From CBDUQP01 sp965369385 (GTDB lineage Bacteria > Planctomycetota > Phycisphaerae > SM23-33): DNA of 14,251 nucleotides. Positions 1 to 8,059 of the stretch are shown here, one piece after another. Below the pieces are notes generated by a model, which saw only the letters and a program-made list of their open reading frames with translations, was not told the DNA's origin and did not search any database. Made by a program: the position numbers and the translations under genes. The stretch lies in NCBI GenBank assembly GCA_965369385.1, contig CBDUQP010000097.1:1-14251 (forward strand), in the 5' to 3' direction. Numbering within the stretch: the stretch's first letter is position 1; every line of letters starts with the position of its first letter.

Positions 1-1088
1 TTCACCCAAAGCCCAAAGATGCCAGCATACGGTTTGGGCACCGTCTCAATGTGCATGCCGGTTGCCCGCTGCTGATCGAGGTACTCTTCGTTCTGCGCCC
101 ACGTCTCTTCATCGCCTGAACGTCGCTGGCCAGAAGTGACAAAGATACGATGGCCGACACCCTCTGCGGCAAGCCGGCTCCACCGCTTATCACGCACATC
201 GTGAAGGCGCCATAGACCAAGTCCGCCATCAGCGTCATCAGCGTAGTGCACGTACATGTCTTCCAAGGCCACCGCAGGATCAGGTACGGAGCGCCACCTT
301 GGCAGGCTCCCCAGGAGTAGATCGGCCGATGCTAAAGTCTCCAATGCGGCCGCGCGAAAACCGAATCGATACGCCGCATAGGCATGCAGGCAGGAGTAGC
401 CTCGCTCGTCGTCAATAGCCACGGCGAGTGCCTTGCGACGAGGCAGTTTTATGCTGTCACGCCCTGCACTTATGGCGCCACGAACCGCGTCACGAAGTCC
501 CAGGCAATCGAACAGCGTTCCGCAGCCCGAGGACGCATAATCCATCGCCATCCGCATCGGTTCAGGGCCAAATGCAAAATGCGACTCCGCCCACAATGCC
601 GCGTTCTCAGGGAAGTTTCTGCCGCCGAGCGACTGATTGCGGCCCCAACCTTCAGAGGGCGTGCCACTGATAAGAACCCATCGCACCTCCGGGAATCCCA
701 GGATGAGCATGCCGAGGACAGTTGCCCATCCGTTGTGCATGGTCGGCTTAAGATCATCCGGAGACACCATGCCGTATCCGCATAGATCGGTGAGTACGAT
801 AAGCTCCGGCCTACCTCCGTCACTTCCGCTGTCGACCAACTGGGCGTTAATCCACCTGGAGACATCGTCAAAGGCTTCAGGTATTTCTGAATACTCAAAA
901 CGCTCATCACTATGGACAGGCCGCTCAGCAGAGAACATGCCGCCAGCAACCCTTGAGTATCCCGGAGCCGCCCGAACTACCATTTTCGAGACCTCTAGGA
1001 CATCACAGGCTTGTGTTTCCACCAACCATGGATGGAGGCTCGCAGCAAGCGAGGAGTTTTGGCATAGGATGCAACGTCGTTTTGTCAC
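1..1088 (-). CDS. Partial protein with two receiver-like modules (C-terminus outside window)
   Basis: I do not recognise the family. The frame stays open for 362 codons and leaves the left edge without a stop. The GTG start overlaps the TGA of the sigma-54 activator by 4 bases (GTGA), so translation is probably coupled. Two modules look like CheY-type receivers. The first begins at once: beta-1 RRCILCQN with the acidic pair lost, beta-3 ELIVLTD (D101), beta-4 WVLISGTP (residues 137-144). The second, near residue 219, is better preserved: LAVAIDDE with D226/D227, a possible acceptor near D284 (VHYADDADGG), RIFVTSGQ (T318/S319) and a lysine-proline at TVPKP (K352). No membrane segment is visible. 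It may be a phosphate sink, an adaptor or a degenerate response regulator. The open frame and junction are certain; the receiver reading is inference. Confidence 0.75.
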   Translation of the reverse strand, partial: MTKRRCILCQNSSLAASLHPWLVETQACDVLEVSKMVVRAAPGYSRVAGGMFSAERPVHSDERFEYSEIPEAFDDVSRWINAQLVDSGSDGGRPELIVLTDLCGYGMVSPDDLKPTMHNGWATVLGMLILGFPEVRWVLISGTPSEGWGRNQSLGGRNFPENAALWAESHFAFGPEPMRMAMDYASSGCGTLFDCLGLRDAVRGAISAGRDSIKLPRRKALAVAIDDERGYSCLHAYAAYRFGFRAAALETLASADLLLGSLPRWRSVPDPAVALEDMYVHYADDADGGLGLWRLHDVRDKRWSRLAAEGVGHRIFVTSGQRRSGDEETWAQNEEYLDQQRATGMHIETVPKPYAGIFGLWV

Positions 1089-2584
1089 ATGCCCACCTTA
1101 CTGCCAAGCGACTCGATCAGCTCAGCCATTTCTGGGCACTCTTGCCACCGAGAACAACCCCACGGTCCCTGGGTCAATCGCTTGATCAGGTCGTCAAAGC
1201 CCTTCGCATTGGCTGCTTTGCATTCCGGGTACATGAGGCGCATGAACTCCGCCTTCCATTGCTTGCCCTTGTATCCCTGTATGTGGCGACGTGCGTCGAC
1301 CGCGAGCCGCAACTCGGCCAGAAGCCTGACCATCGGCCAGTTCGCGCTGCTATCGGGCAAAACGCTCGGTTCATGGTGCTGTTTGTCAGTATGGGCCCCC
1401 TGGTTATCCACAAGTTGCTGGTCAATGAGTTCTGTGGTTCCGATTGCCGCCTCTGGCGATAGTATAATCGCCCTTTCCACGACATTGCGCAGTTCGCGCA
1501 CATTTCCAGGCCATGAGTGATGCTGCAGATGGGCCAGGAAGACCGGCGCGAGATGGTCTCCAGGATACGATGCACCGCCCCGCGATTTGAAGCGTCTGAG
1601 GAACCATTCCGCCAGGACAACTGTGTCTTCAAGGCGCTCGCGCAGAGGTGGAACGTGAAGTGTCATCGTTGCAACGCGGTAATAGAAATCCTCCCGGAGC
1701 CGTCTTTCTTTCAGAAGGACGTCAGGGTTACGGTTTGTGGCGCATATCAGTTGAAACTGGCTGGTGAGGTCAGAGCTGCCGCCCACACGACGAAATGTCC
1801 GGGTCTCTAGGGCGCGCAGCAGCTTGCCCTGAAGCTCTGACGGCATGTCTGCGATCTCGTCCAGGAATAGCACGCCGCCATCGGCCTCCTCGAGCAATCC
1901 CTTCCTTTCGCCTAGTGCTCCCGTAAATGATCCCTTTTCGTGTCCAAAGAGCTCACTGTCGAGTAGCTGCAACTCCGCGTGCGCACAGTTCTTAACTACG
2001 AATGGCCCACGTTTGCGGGGGCCTTGCCTGTGCAGTGCTCGGGCAACGAGCTCCTTGCCCGTCCCGCTCTCGCCCGTGATCAAGACCGATGTCTCACCGC
2101 TAAAGGCTACTCGAGCGATTTTGGCTCGCAGCAGCCGAATTGCCGCCGAATTGCCGTAAAGGGCTTGGTCGGCGGCCGGATCGGTGTAGATAGAGAGAAT
2201 CTGTTGCATCCGCTCGGGTGAAGGAGCCTTCTCGATATACTCGTTTGCCCCTAACTCCATACACCGAATGACGAGCTCTCGATGTTCCTCTGAATCAAGG
2301 GAGGTAAGCATCAACACGGGCACCGCCGGCTGTTCGGCGCGAACCGCTTGAAGGATGTCGACGCCAAGTCGATTATCCACTGATCCGAAGCTAATATCGA
2401 GCAGGATAACTGCAGCTTGGGCCAGCCTTACGGCCCTCATCGCCGTCTCAGTACAATATCCAAGGCCATCCTCAGCACCGGGCTCCAATACCCACCGGAC
2501 GGGCAGACTGCCGTAAGTGTCTGGGATCATGGGGTCGTCAGATCTTCCCCATTGATCGTCAATTAGCAGAATGTTAGGTCGCAT
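1085..2584 (-). CDS. Sigma-54-dependent response regulator (receiver + AAA+), atypical C-terminus
   Basis: NtrC-family activator that would remodel sigma-54 RNA polymerase by ATP hydrolysis after phosphorylation. Starting at MRPNILLIDDQ (499 aa), the receiver occupies about residues 3-130 with acidic pair D9/D10, phospho-acceptor D63 (LLDISFG), T94 and K119. The AAA+ domain (about 142-378) has Walker A GESGTGKE at 171-178, the sigma-54 contact loop GSFTGA at 218-223 (usual form GAFTGA), Walker B GGVLFLDE at 236-243, CATNRN at 281-286, the arginine-finger segment REDFYYR at 297-303 and WPGNVREL at 358-365. Residues about 415-499 do not look like a Fis-type helix-turn-helix and include RLTQGPWGCSRW. 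The ATG lies 4 nt after the upstream stop with GGGTGA in front. Family certain; DNA target and phosphodonor unknown, though the operon's kinase-like proteins are obvious candidates. Confidence 0.95.
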   Translation of the reverse strand: MRPNILLIDDQWGRSDDPMIPDTYGSLPVRWVLEPGAEDGLGYCTETAMRAVRLAQAAVILLDISFGSVDNRLGVDILQAVRAEQPAVPVLMLTSLDSEEHRELVIRCMELGANEYIEKAPSPERMQQILSIYTDPAADQALYGNSAAIRLLRAKIARVAFSGETSVLITGESGTGKELVARALHRQGPRKRGPFVVKNCAHAELQLLDSELFGHEKGSFTGALGERKGLLEEADGGVLFLDEIADMPSELQGKLLRALETRTFRRVGGSSDLTSQFQLICATNRNPDVLLKERRLREDFYYRVATMTLHVPPLRERLEDTVVLAEWFLRRFKSRGGASYPGDHLAPVFLAHLQHHSWPGNVRELRNVVERAIILSPEAAIGTTELIDQQLVDNQGAHTDKQHHEPSVLPDSSANWPMVRLLAELRLAVDARRHIQGYKGKQWKAEFMRLMYPECKAANAKGFDDLIKRLTQGPWGCSRWQECPEMAELIESLGSKVGM

Positions 2585-2588
2585 GGAA

Positions 2589-3086
2589 TCACCCAATCCG
2601 TTCAAAGTATTCGACAAATCTATCGCTGCCCTTCTGCATTCCCTGGACGAAATCGAGGAGTGCAAAGCTGCTCGCCCAAAAAACCTTCAACAAACCAGGG
2701 GCCAAGTCCGCCACTTCGTGTGCAGGGCGAATGAACTGAGAGATAACAGCCTCCATGTCATTCAGCCATCCAGCGACGGTGGACCATGCTGGGAATTGCT
2801 TCGTTGTCCGCCAATGAGTTCCTTGATGTGCAGCATCGAATACTTCCCGTACGGTTTGCGGCACACCGTTTTGGGGGCTCGGTGCGCCATTCCACACTTT
2901 GAGCACATAGGCCAGCGTATCTGGCTTGCTACCAAGGATACGCCAGCCATCGACCAGTTCCGCGATCTTAGCTTCGGTGCTCTTTCTAGGATCTGACCAC
3001 AGATCGGGAGGAACGGACAGACGATTGAACACGCCCGGCCGAAGAAGGACGTGACTCAGATCAGAACGAAGGTGTTCAAAGTTCAT
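2589..3086 (-). CDS. Small helical protein of unknown function in signalling operon
   Basis: A 165-aa protein I do not recognise. It lacks a signal peptide and membrane segment, and its composition suggests a soluble, mostly alpha-helical fold. Tryptophans are frequent (W30, W48, W65 and four more), and hydrophobic periodicity in the last 60 residues (GWLNDMEAVISQFI, FALLDFVQGM) fits a helical bundle. Its position just upstream of the sigma-54 activator, with only 4 nt between stop and start, suggests a partner or modulator such as a phosphotransfer or dimerisation module. No convincing HPt histidine motif is visible. The start is uncertain: ATG at 3086 lies 7 nt after the upstream stop but has no good ribosome site, so coupling may supply ribosomes. 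A GTG at 3125 would add 13 residues and overlap the preceding gene. Confidence 0.7.
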   Translation of the reverse strand: MNFEHLRSDLSHVLLRPGVFNRLSVPPDLWSDPRKSTEAKIAELVDGWRILGSKPDTLAYVLKVWNGAPSPQNGVPQTVREVFDAAHQGTHWRTTKQFPAWSTVAGWLNDMEAVISQFIRPAHEVADLAPGLLKVFWASSFALLDFVQGMQKGSDRFVEYFERIG

Positions 3087-3093
3087 CGCATGC

Positions 3094-4194
3094 TCACAGA
3101 GTTGGTTCCTTCGCGCACTGTTCACCAGCAGAAGCTACCTGCATCACATCGTCCAACTCCTGAAACTCCTTCAGGAGCCTCATAGCAAGCGGCGTCACCC
3201 CGCCATCCATCGCCGCTCTAACCTGCAGTGAAAGCGAACTGTCGAGCTGACGTCGAACCCAAACTCGTTCCCTCGCAGCAAGCATATCGGCGTGCCTGGA
3301 TGGATGTTGGCTTAGCAGCTCCACCTTGCCTCCTGTCTGGATGATCTCCCACAGCATCCGGGCAGCGGGCAATACTCCGGCTGTCGTGCTCGCCAGAAGT
3401 GAGTTCCACGGGTGCAGGTTCTGGAGAACAATCTGCCAAGCGTACTCAGCGCTCTTCTCCGCCCCGTCAGATCGCGCCGCGATGCCGAAGCGGTAGTATC
3501 TCATGAACTCCTGCTTGACGATCTCCGCGAAACACTCAGCCGTGGCGGCACCAAAAGGCTTAGGAAGGTCGCCCTGGTCAAGTAGCATAGGGTCGAATAC
3601 GTAGTTGCCCCCGTGCGGATCGCCTACGGGTACGCCATAGGCTGTCATCGGGCGTAGCGGCTCTGTTGCGACTGATGTGCGTAATGTGTCGCAACAGAAT
3701 CGAAGTGGCAGCAATGCCTCACTCAGCAGACGGATTGGGTCCAGTTCAGGGTACTTACCCGTGGCTAGGAACCTCAGAATACGACGAGCTTCAAGAGCGG
3801 ATTTGCCACGTTTCGATACGGCCCTAAACTCCCCTGGAGTCGCGTCAACATCACCAACTTCGGGGTTCTCGGAGTATACAACGGCGCGGTCCCACGCCAG
3901 ATGCAACCCAGAAACGTCGGCCCGCAAAGCTTGGAGAAGGTCAGCGCCACCGTGGGAGTTGCTCCCGAACCGCGAATCCGTCACAATGAACCACTGATAT
4001 TCAGATGGATGCTCTCGCATGGCCTCCGGCAGCTTCGCCTTCACCGCTTCGACCGGATCCCCCATGTCGAAGCCATCTACTTCGATCTTGATAGGGCTGG
4101 TCCAATCTGTCGGCAGATCGTCCCATGCTGACTCATTGGTCCAAAATGGATTCGTCTTGGAATCGTCAACAAGTACAACAACTTGGCTAGGCAT
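3094..4194 (-). CDS. Receiver-like protein with unknown C-terminal half
   Basis: A 366-aa soluble protein. Residues 1-130 read as a CheY-like receiver that keeps all the phosphorylation-site residues: acidic pair D10/D11 in VVVLVDDS, acceptor D73 in WFIVTDSRFG, serine S108 in AVVYSEN and lysine K128 in AVSKRG. A glycine-rich turn (HGGADLL) follows the acceptor as in true receivers. Residues 130-366 are helix-rich and match no output domain I know: no HTH, GGDEF, HD or HATPase motif. Chosen start: ATG with AAGGAGGT ending 4 nt before it; the earlier in-frame GTG at 4209 lies upstream of that site. The gene begins 11 nt after the previous stop. Likely partners are the kinase-like proteins encoded upstream. 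Receiver assignment is by motif and fold order only; the C-terminal half is unassigned. Confidence 0.8.
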   Translation of the reverse strand: MPSQVVVLVDDSKTNPFWTNESAWDDLPTDWTSPIKIEVDGFDMGDPVEAVKAKLPEAMREHPSEYQWFIVTDSRFGSNSHGGADLLQALRADVSGLHLAWDRAVVYSENPEVGDVDATPGEFRAVSKRGKSALEARRILRFLATGKYPELDPIRLLSEALLPLRFCCDTLRTSVATEPLRPMTAYGVPVGDPHGGNYVFDPMLLDQGDLPKPFGAATAECFAEIVKQEFMRYYRFGIAARSDGAEKSAEYAWQIVLQNLHPWNSLLASTTAGVLPAARMLWEIIQTGGKVELLSQHPSRHADMLAARERVWVRRQLDSSLSLQVRAAMDGGVTPLAMRLLKEFQELDDVMQVASAGEQCAKEPTL

Positions 4195-4198
4195 TGCT

Positions 4199-4206
4199 AC
4201 CTCCTT
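4199..4206 (-). promoter_or_regulatory. Ribosome binding site AAGGAGGT deciding the 366-aa start
   Basis: Near-ideal Shine-Dalgarno overlapping the stop codon of the upstream gene, 4 nt before the ATG at 4194. It rules against the in-frame GTG at 4209, which sits just upstream of the site. Confidence 0.8.
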
Positions 4207-5819
4207 CACGACGGTTTGGGCTCGACAGCATGGCTAGGTCCAGACGAGTCCATCGTGAACGTCCACCGCACGCCAAAATGCCACTCGCCGCCAGCGTCAT
4301 AGCCATCAAGCAGTCCTGCCGGGTACAAGGTCACCCATTCCCCGGTATTCATCAACACCTCCAACCTTGTGAGCGGGTAATAGAATGGGAAGGATAGCGC
4401 CAGAGGTAGACCGCGGTCCAGTTGCGATGTCTTGTTCAAGGACCGTTTGACCGCAGTTGCTAAGTTGTCGAGACCGGCAAATCCTTCGGAGTTGTCGCGG
4501 TACGCCACAGTCAGTGTACTCGCCGTTTGATAACTGGCCAATTCATGTCTTGCACCGCCTTGCGGCGGCTTCTTTTTCAAGTTGTCGTACAAAGCATCGA
4601 CAGCTCGCACCAAATGGGCATGATCGAAAGGTAAACGGTCTTTCTTGTCGACCTCGCCCCCCCGTGTCCCACCCTCCTGCGGTACTTCCATGAGCGAATC
4701 GACACAGTCAAAGCAGCCACCATGCTTGACGCAGAACTCGTCCAACTGCTTCGTGCTATTCTCCAATACGCCTTCGGCAGTCCTGATGGCAGTCCTAATG
4801 TCAGCGACTAGCCGCGAGCGCTTAGCCTCTTGCACTTGCAGAAAGATCGCCTGGCCTGAAAAACCAGCCATTGAGCACCGCGTGAGCGCATCCTCGTAAT
4901 CGTCCGCTGTCAGCTCGGTGCAACGCAGCAGGTTCTTCAAAGAATGGACCACCGAGTGGATTGCCTCTCTCTGCTTGCTGGCTAGGCGGAACTCGCGGCG
5001 GTCAATGAAGCCGATGAGGAGTTCTATTTGTTCCTTCATTGGCAGTGGTGTTACACCCACAGCCGTTCGCAGTTGAGGAAAGAACTCAACCTCGCCCAAC
5101 TCCCACTTAATGTCGACATCATCCATGTCACGCAATGGGCCACAGCAGCCTCGAATAGTCTCAAAGCCCAGCAATTTCGGAAGCAAGACCCCTGCGATCA
5201 ACCACCCCTTGGCATCCTCGCTATATGTCAACGCACGTCGTTGTAGCAAGACCAACCTCGCCGGAAGCACTGTTGGGTCGGCCGTTTCTCCCGAGGGCAC
5301 ACGAAGCAATACAAAGGGGGCGTCCGCAAAGTATTCTAACGCCAAGTATTTCGGGTCACCCGTGACCTCCTGGCTGGATGACTTGAACACGATCTCCGCA
5401 TCGGTGTTTTCATGCGAAATAGCGGCACTGAGCCACAACCCGACAGTGGAGTCACCGATTGAGTCCCCCTGTGGTGGACCGGAATGCAGCAACAGATTGC
5501 AGAGTGTGCTAAGACCTCCTCGAGACTGAATACTAGATGATTTGCCATCGATGGTACTTGGGACCGCATCGCCACAACTTTGCCACAGCATATCGGCCAC
5601 GATTAGGTGTTTGCTCCGAAGGCACTGCAGAAGCTCGTCTTCAGCGAGCCTTGTGATGATTTCGCGTCCACGCAACCCGCTCAAATCTGATGCGGCGACT
5701 TCGCAAGCGAAGCCCGCCTGCTCTACCACCGCCTGCAACGCAGGCATATCGGGATGCCTCGGTTGATCATCGAGAATGATCGCCTCCCATTTGAATACTC
5801 GCGACTCCTCCGCTGTCAT
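4206..5819 (-). CDS. Receiver-like / divergent histidine-kinase-like fusion protein
   Basis: A 537-aa protein with no membrane segment. Residues about 10-175 resemble a receiver: AIILDDQP (D17/D18), KHLIVADMLWQ (candidate acceptor D76), AEIVFKSSS (S147-S149), then PFVLLRVP. An H-box-like helix follows with HSLKNLL (H292, K295, N296), the pattern of HisKA dimerisation helices. Residues about 400-520 resemble a GHKL ATPase: N-box-like DALYDNLKK (N413), G1-like RDNSEGF (D442, G446) and a degraded G2-like DRGLPLALSF (468-477). This would be a hybrid with the receiver at the front, unlike most hybrid kinases, which carry it at the C-terminus. The ATG overlaps the upstream TGA by 4 bases and has AGGAGG 5 nt upstream. 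It could be a weakly active kinase, a pseudokinase or a phosphatase. Gene certain; kinase assignment moderate. Confidence 0.82.
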   Translation of the reverse strand: MTAEESRVFKWEAIILDDQPRHPDMPALQAVVEQAGFACEVAASDLSGLRGREIITRLAEDELLQCLRSKHLIVADMLWQSCGDAVPSTIDGKSSSIQSRGGLSTLCNLLLHSGPPQGDSIGDSTVGLWLSAAISHENTDAEIVFKSSSQEVTGDPKYLALEYFADAPFVLLRVPSGETADPTVLPARLVLLQRRALTYSEDAKGWLIAGVLLPKLLGFETIRGCCGPLRDMDDVDIKWELGEVEFFPQLRTAVGVTPLPMKEQIELLIGFIDRREFRLASKQREAIHSVVHSLKNLLRCTELTADDYEDALTRCSMAGFSGQAIFLQVQEAKRSRLVADIRTAIRTAEGVLENSTKQLDEFCVKHGGCFDCVDSLMEVPQEGGTRGGEVDKKDRLPFDHAHLVRAVDALYDNLKKKPPQGGARHELASYQTASTLTVAYRDNSEGFAGLDNLATAVKRSLNKTSQLDRGLPLALSFPFYYPLTRLEVLMNTGEWVTLYPAGLLDGYDAGGEWHFGVRWTFTMDSSGPSHAVEPKPS

Positions 5820-8059
5820 GATGTCCTCCTAAGTAGCACTCCCGTGAAAGTCCAGACGTGGCGTTGACCTATCACCTCGAAGAATGGCAGCCGAACGGTA
5901 CGCGAGCCAAGCCTGAAATCGGCCTGTGGAATATCTATTCCCGCGCACTTGGCGGCATGTTTAATCGAGGCTAGCCCCGTAAAATTCCCGGAAAGCGTGT
6001 ACGTTGGCTCAGCGAAGGGTACAAAGGTGAGACGAAGGCTACACCGAAACCCGCCGGCTACCGCTCGCTCGACGTCGATGGCCAGCTGCAACAGCGGCGG
6101 CGTGACATTGACACGGGAAGATTGTTTGCCGTTCTCATCGTTAAGATGCATGAGCTCGTGTTTGCAGTAATTCTCTATCACCTCGCAGAATAGCATGCGC
6201 AAGGCAGCATAAAGTCTGGTGCTCTTGTATGGCATTCGTATCTTGGCGGGAACAATGAACGAGAGACCTGCGGACGCATCAACCCATTTCCTGCATTGGC
6301 TCTCGGCGCCTGTTAAGTCTTCGACGATAGATGGCATTGAATCGCTGAAGCCGCATATTGTGCGGCAACACTTATGGCCCATGATTGCACTCCTTACCAC
6401 GGCAGCAGCAAACTCCTCGGATAGGATATCAGCTACGGTAGTTGGAACAAACCCAGTGAGCTCAGACCGATCGATTCCATTTGTGAGTTGCGTCATCATT
6501 GTATCGGGAATATTCGGCGAGTCCGCCGCAAGAACCGAGTATGCCCCCATACGTATCCTGATTTGCTTCGCCTGCGTTTTCACGTGTTCTAGTGCGGCTT
6601 TAGTGGTATCACTGGCGTTGGCCAATTCTCCGCGAAGCAAATGATCCACGATCATCTCAATGGGATTAAGCCGCTTGCTGCTATCATGCTCGAAGCCTGC
6701 GATGGCCTTCACGTATTGCGCAGCGGCGGCTTCATGCACCTGGAGTTCGTCGTAATATATCACGTCAACCTGTGGAGCACTTATCAATCGCACGAGTTCC
6801 ATCATGGCGACACACCGGCGTGATGCCTCTTCTCTTGTCTCATTGTCGTCCGTCCACGTACCGTCCAGTATGCTTAGTGGACGCATTCCCACGACGGCCA
6901 TTCCGACAATAGGATGGTTAACCGGGGTCTCGATGGGGGCAACAACGGAAGCCACGATGGGTATGACGGCATGTGTACGTGGTCGATGTGATATCGCGGT
7001 CCAGTAGTAATACGGCAGGATCGGAAATCGGGACTTGTCATGCAGCTGGCGAAGAGTTGTAAAGAGATCATCAGGCCGGGCCTGGGCGGGTACTGTCAAA
7101 TTGCAAACACGTGCGAGAAGTGCGTCGGCTAGACGGCATAGGCTATCGGCCGATATATCGTCGGGGAAGGAGAGGTCGAGGTTTGCAACAAACCTACCTA
7201 ACGGTCTCTGCGTTTGAGCAACCACGTTGGAGGTCCCCAGCAGTTGCATGTGGCATAAATCGGTTTCCCATTCGCGTGAGTGAGTCGCATAATGATTGTT
7301 TAGGAATTGGGCTAGTGTCTTGTGGCCAGGAAGATAATCTGGTGGTTGGTCTCCTTTTACAGCACTCGCCAATTCGCATTCGTACAGGACAGGGCCCTCT
7401 TCGCGGCCGTGCCAGACAGGGGACAACCAGGGATTTGATGCAGAGGAGGTAAGAAGGCTAAGAATGCGACGCCACATCAGCGTAAACGCAACGAGTTCTC
7501 CATATGGTACGTAGTGGACCCCATAGGCTACGCGTATTCCATCATCCAGAGCTGTTTCCTCGCCAGTCACTCCACGATATGGATAACCTGCAATGGGAAG
7601 ATCCTGCAAATACTCTGGCGTATTAAGCCTGCTCGATGGAAACGGATTCTGGTTCTTTCGGTGGATGTAAAAGAGCGAGTCGATCACAATCTCGCAGTCC
7701 TTATTCGGGAGTTGAGGAGTGTCCAGCGGACCGTTAGAAGCGGATGTCCATGAGTAAGGTTGATACGGGATCATATAGGATGCAATTGAGTCGTCTTGGG
7801 TGGCTGTAGCAGCACTGAAGAACCCATATTCCGGCTCCTGTTTACTACGGTTCAAGTAGACGAAGCCCCCTACTGAGACACCCAAGTGCTGGAACAGGCT
7901 GGGAAAAGGGGGGGCGATGAGCTTCCTCTTTAGTTCGCGAAGACGATTCTCTGTCGTGTCTAGATCAGTAGTGTGCCAAGCGCAAAGGTTGCGTAGGAGG
8001 GACAGGCCCTCTTCGACATCCGCCAGGGAGGACGCACGCTGAGTTATCTCTTCGCCCAT
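5816..8059 (-). CDS. Large soluble histidine-kinase-like protein with degenerate ATPase
   Basis: A 747-aa cytoplasmic protein, the largest in the operon. Residues 1-290 are unassigned. About 300-425 looks GAF-like, ending in the strand-turn-helix pattern AVIPIVASVV...IVGMAVVG...EEASRRCVAMMELVRLI. A DHp-like hairpin follows with H-box-like GFEHDSSKRLNP (H458, D459) and a second helix to about 510. About 540-735 resembles a GHKL ATPase: N-box-like CEVIENYCKH (N630) and a late GLASIKHAAKCAGIDI segment recalling the G2 helix. The DxGxG motif is missing (LRLTFVPFAEP occupies that place), so ATP use is doubtful. The ATG at 8059 is chosen because AGTAGG lies 6 nt upstream; a TTG at 8092 is the alternative. 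The gene overlaps the methyltransferase by 16 nt. It could be a pseudokinase sensor paired with the 537-aa protein. Confidence 0.8.
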   Translation of the reverse strand: MGEEITQRASSLADVEEGLSLLRNLCAWHTTDLDTTENRLRELKRKLIAPPFPSLFQHLGVSVGGFVYLNRSKQEPEYGFFSAATATQDDSIASYMIPYQPYSWTSASNGPLDTPQLPNKDCEIVIDSLFYIHRKNQNPFPSSRLNTPEYLQDLPIAGYPYRGVTGEETALDDGIRVAYGVHYVPYGELVAFTLMWRRILSLLTSSASNPWLSPVWHGREEGPVLYECELASAVKGDQPPDYLPGHKTLAQFLNNHYATHSREWETDLCHMQLLGTSNVVAQTQRPLGRFVANLDLSFPDDISADSLCRLADALLARVCNLTVPAQARPDDLFTTLRQLHDKSRFPILPYYYWTAISHRPRTHAVIPIVASVVAPIETPVNHPIVGMAVVGMRPLSILDGTWTDDNETREEASRRCVAMMELVRLISAPQVDVIYYDELQVHEAAAAQYVKAIAGFEHDSSKRLNPIEMIVDHLLRGELANASDTTKAALEHVKTQAKQIRIRMGAYSVLAADSPNIPDTMMTQLTNGIDRSELTGFVPTTVADILSEEFAAAVVRSAIMGHKCCRTICGFSDSMPSIVEDLTGAESQCRKWVDASAGLSFIVPAKIRMPYKSTRLYAALRMLFCEVIENYCKHELMHLNDENGKQSSRVNVTPPLLQLAIDVERAVAGGFRCSLRLTFVPFAEPTYTLSGNFTGLASIKHAAKCAGIDIPQADFRLGSRTVRLPFFEVIGQRHVWTFTGVLLRRTS
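5825..5830 (-). promoter_or_regulatory. Strong internal ribosome binding site of the 537-aa gene
   Basis: Perfect AGGAGG, 5 nt before the ATG at 5819, inside the end of the 747-aa gene. Together with the 4-base ATGA overlap it suggests efficient coupled translation of the second kinase-like protein. Confidence 0.75.

Noticed and set aside
470..949. A 159-codon minus-strand open frame inside the left-edge gene
   Set aside because: It is out of frame with the longer receiver-like frame that is open from 1088 to the window edge; its composition (many Arg, Cys, Ser) is that of a shadow frame.
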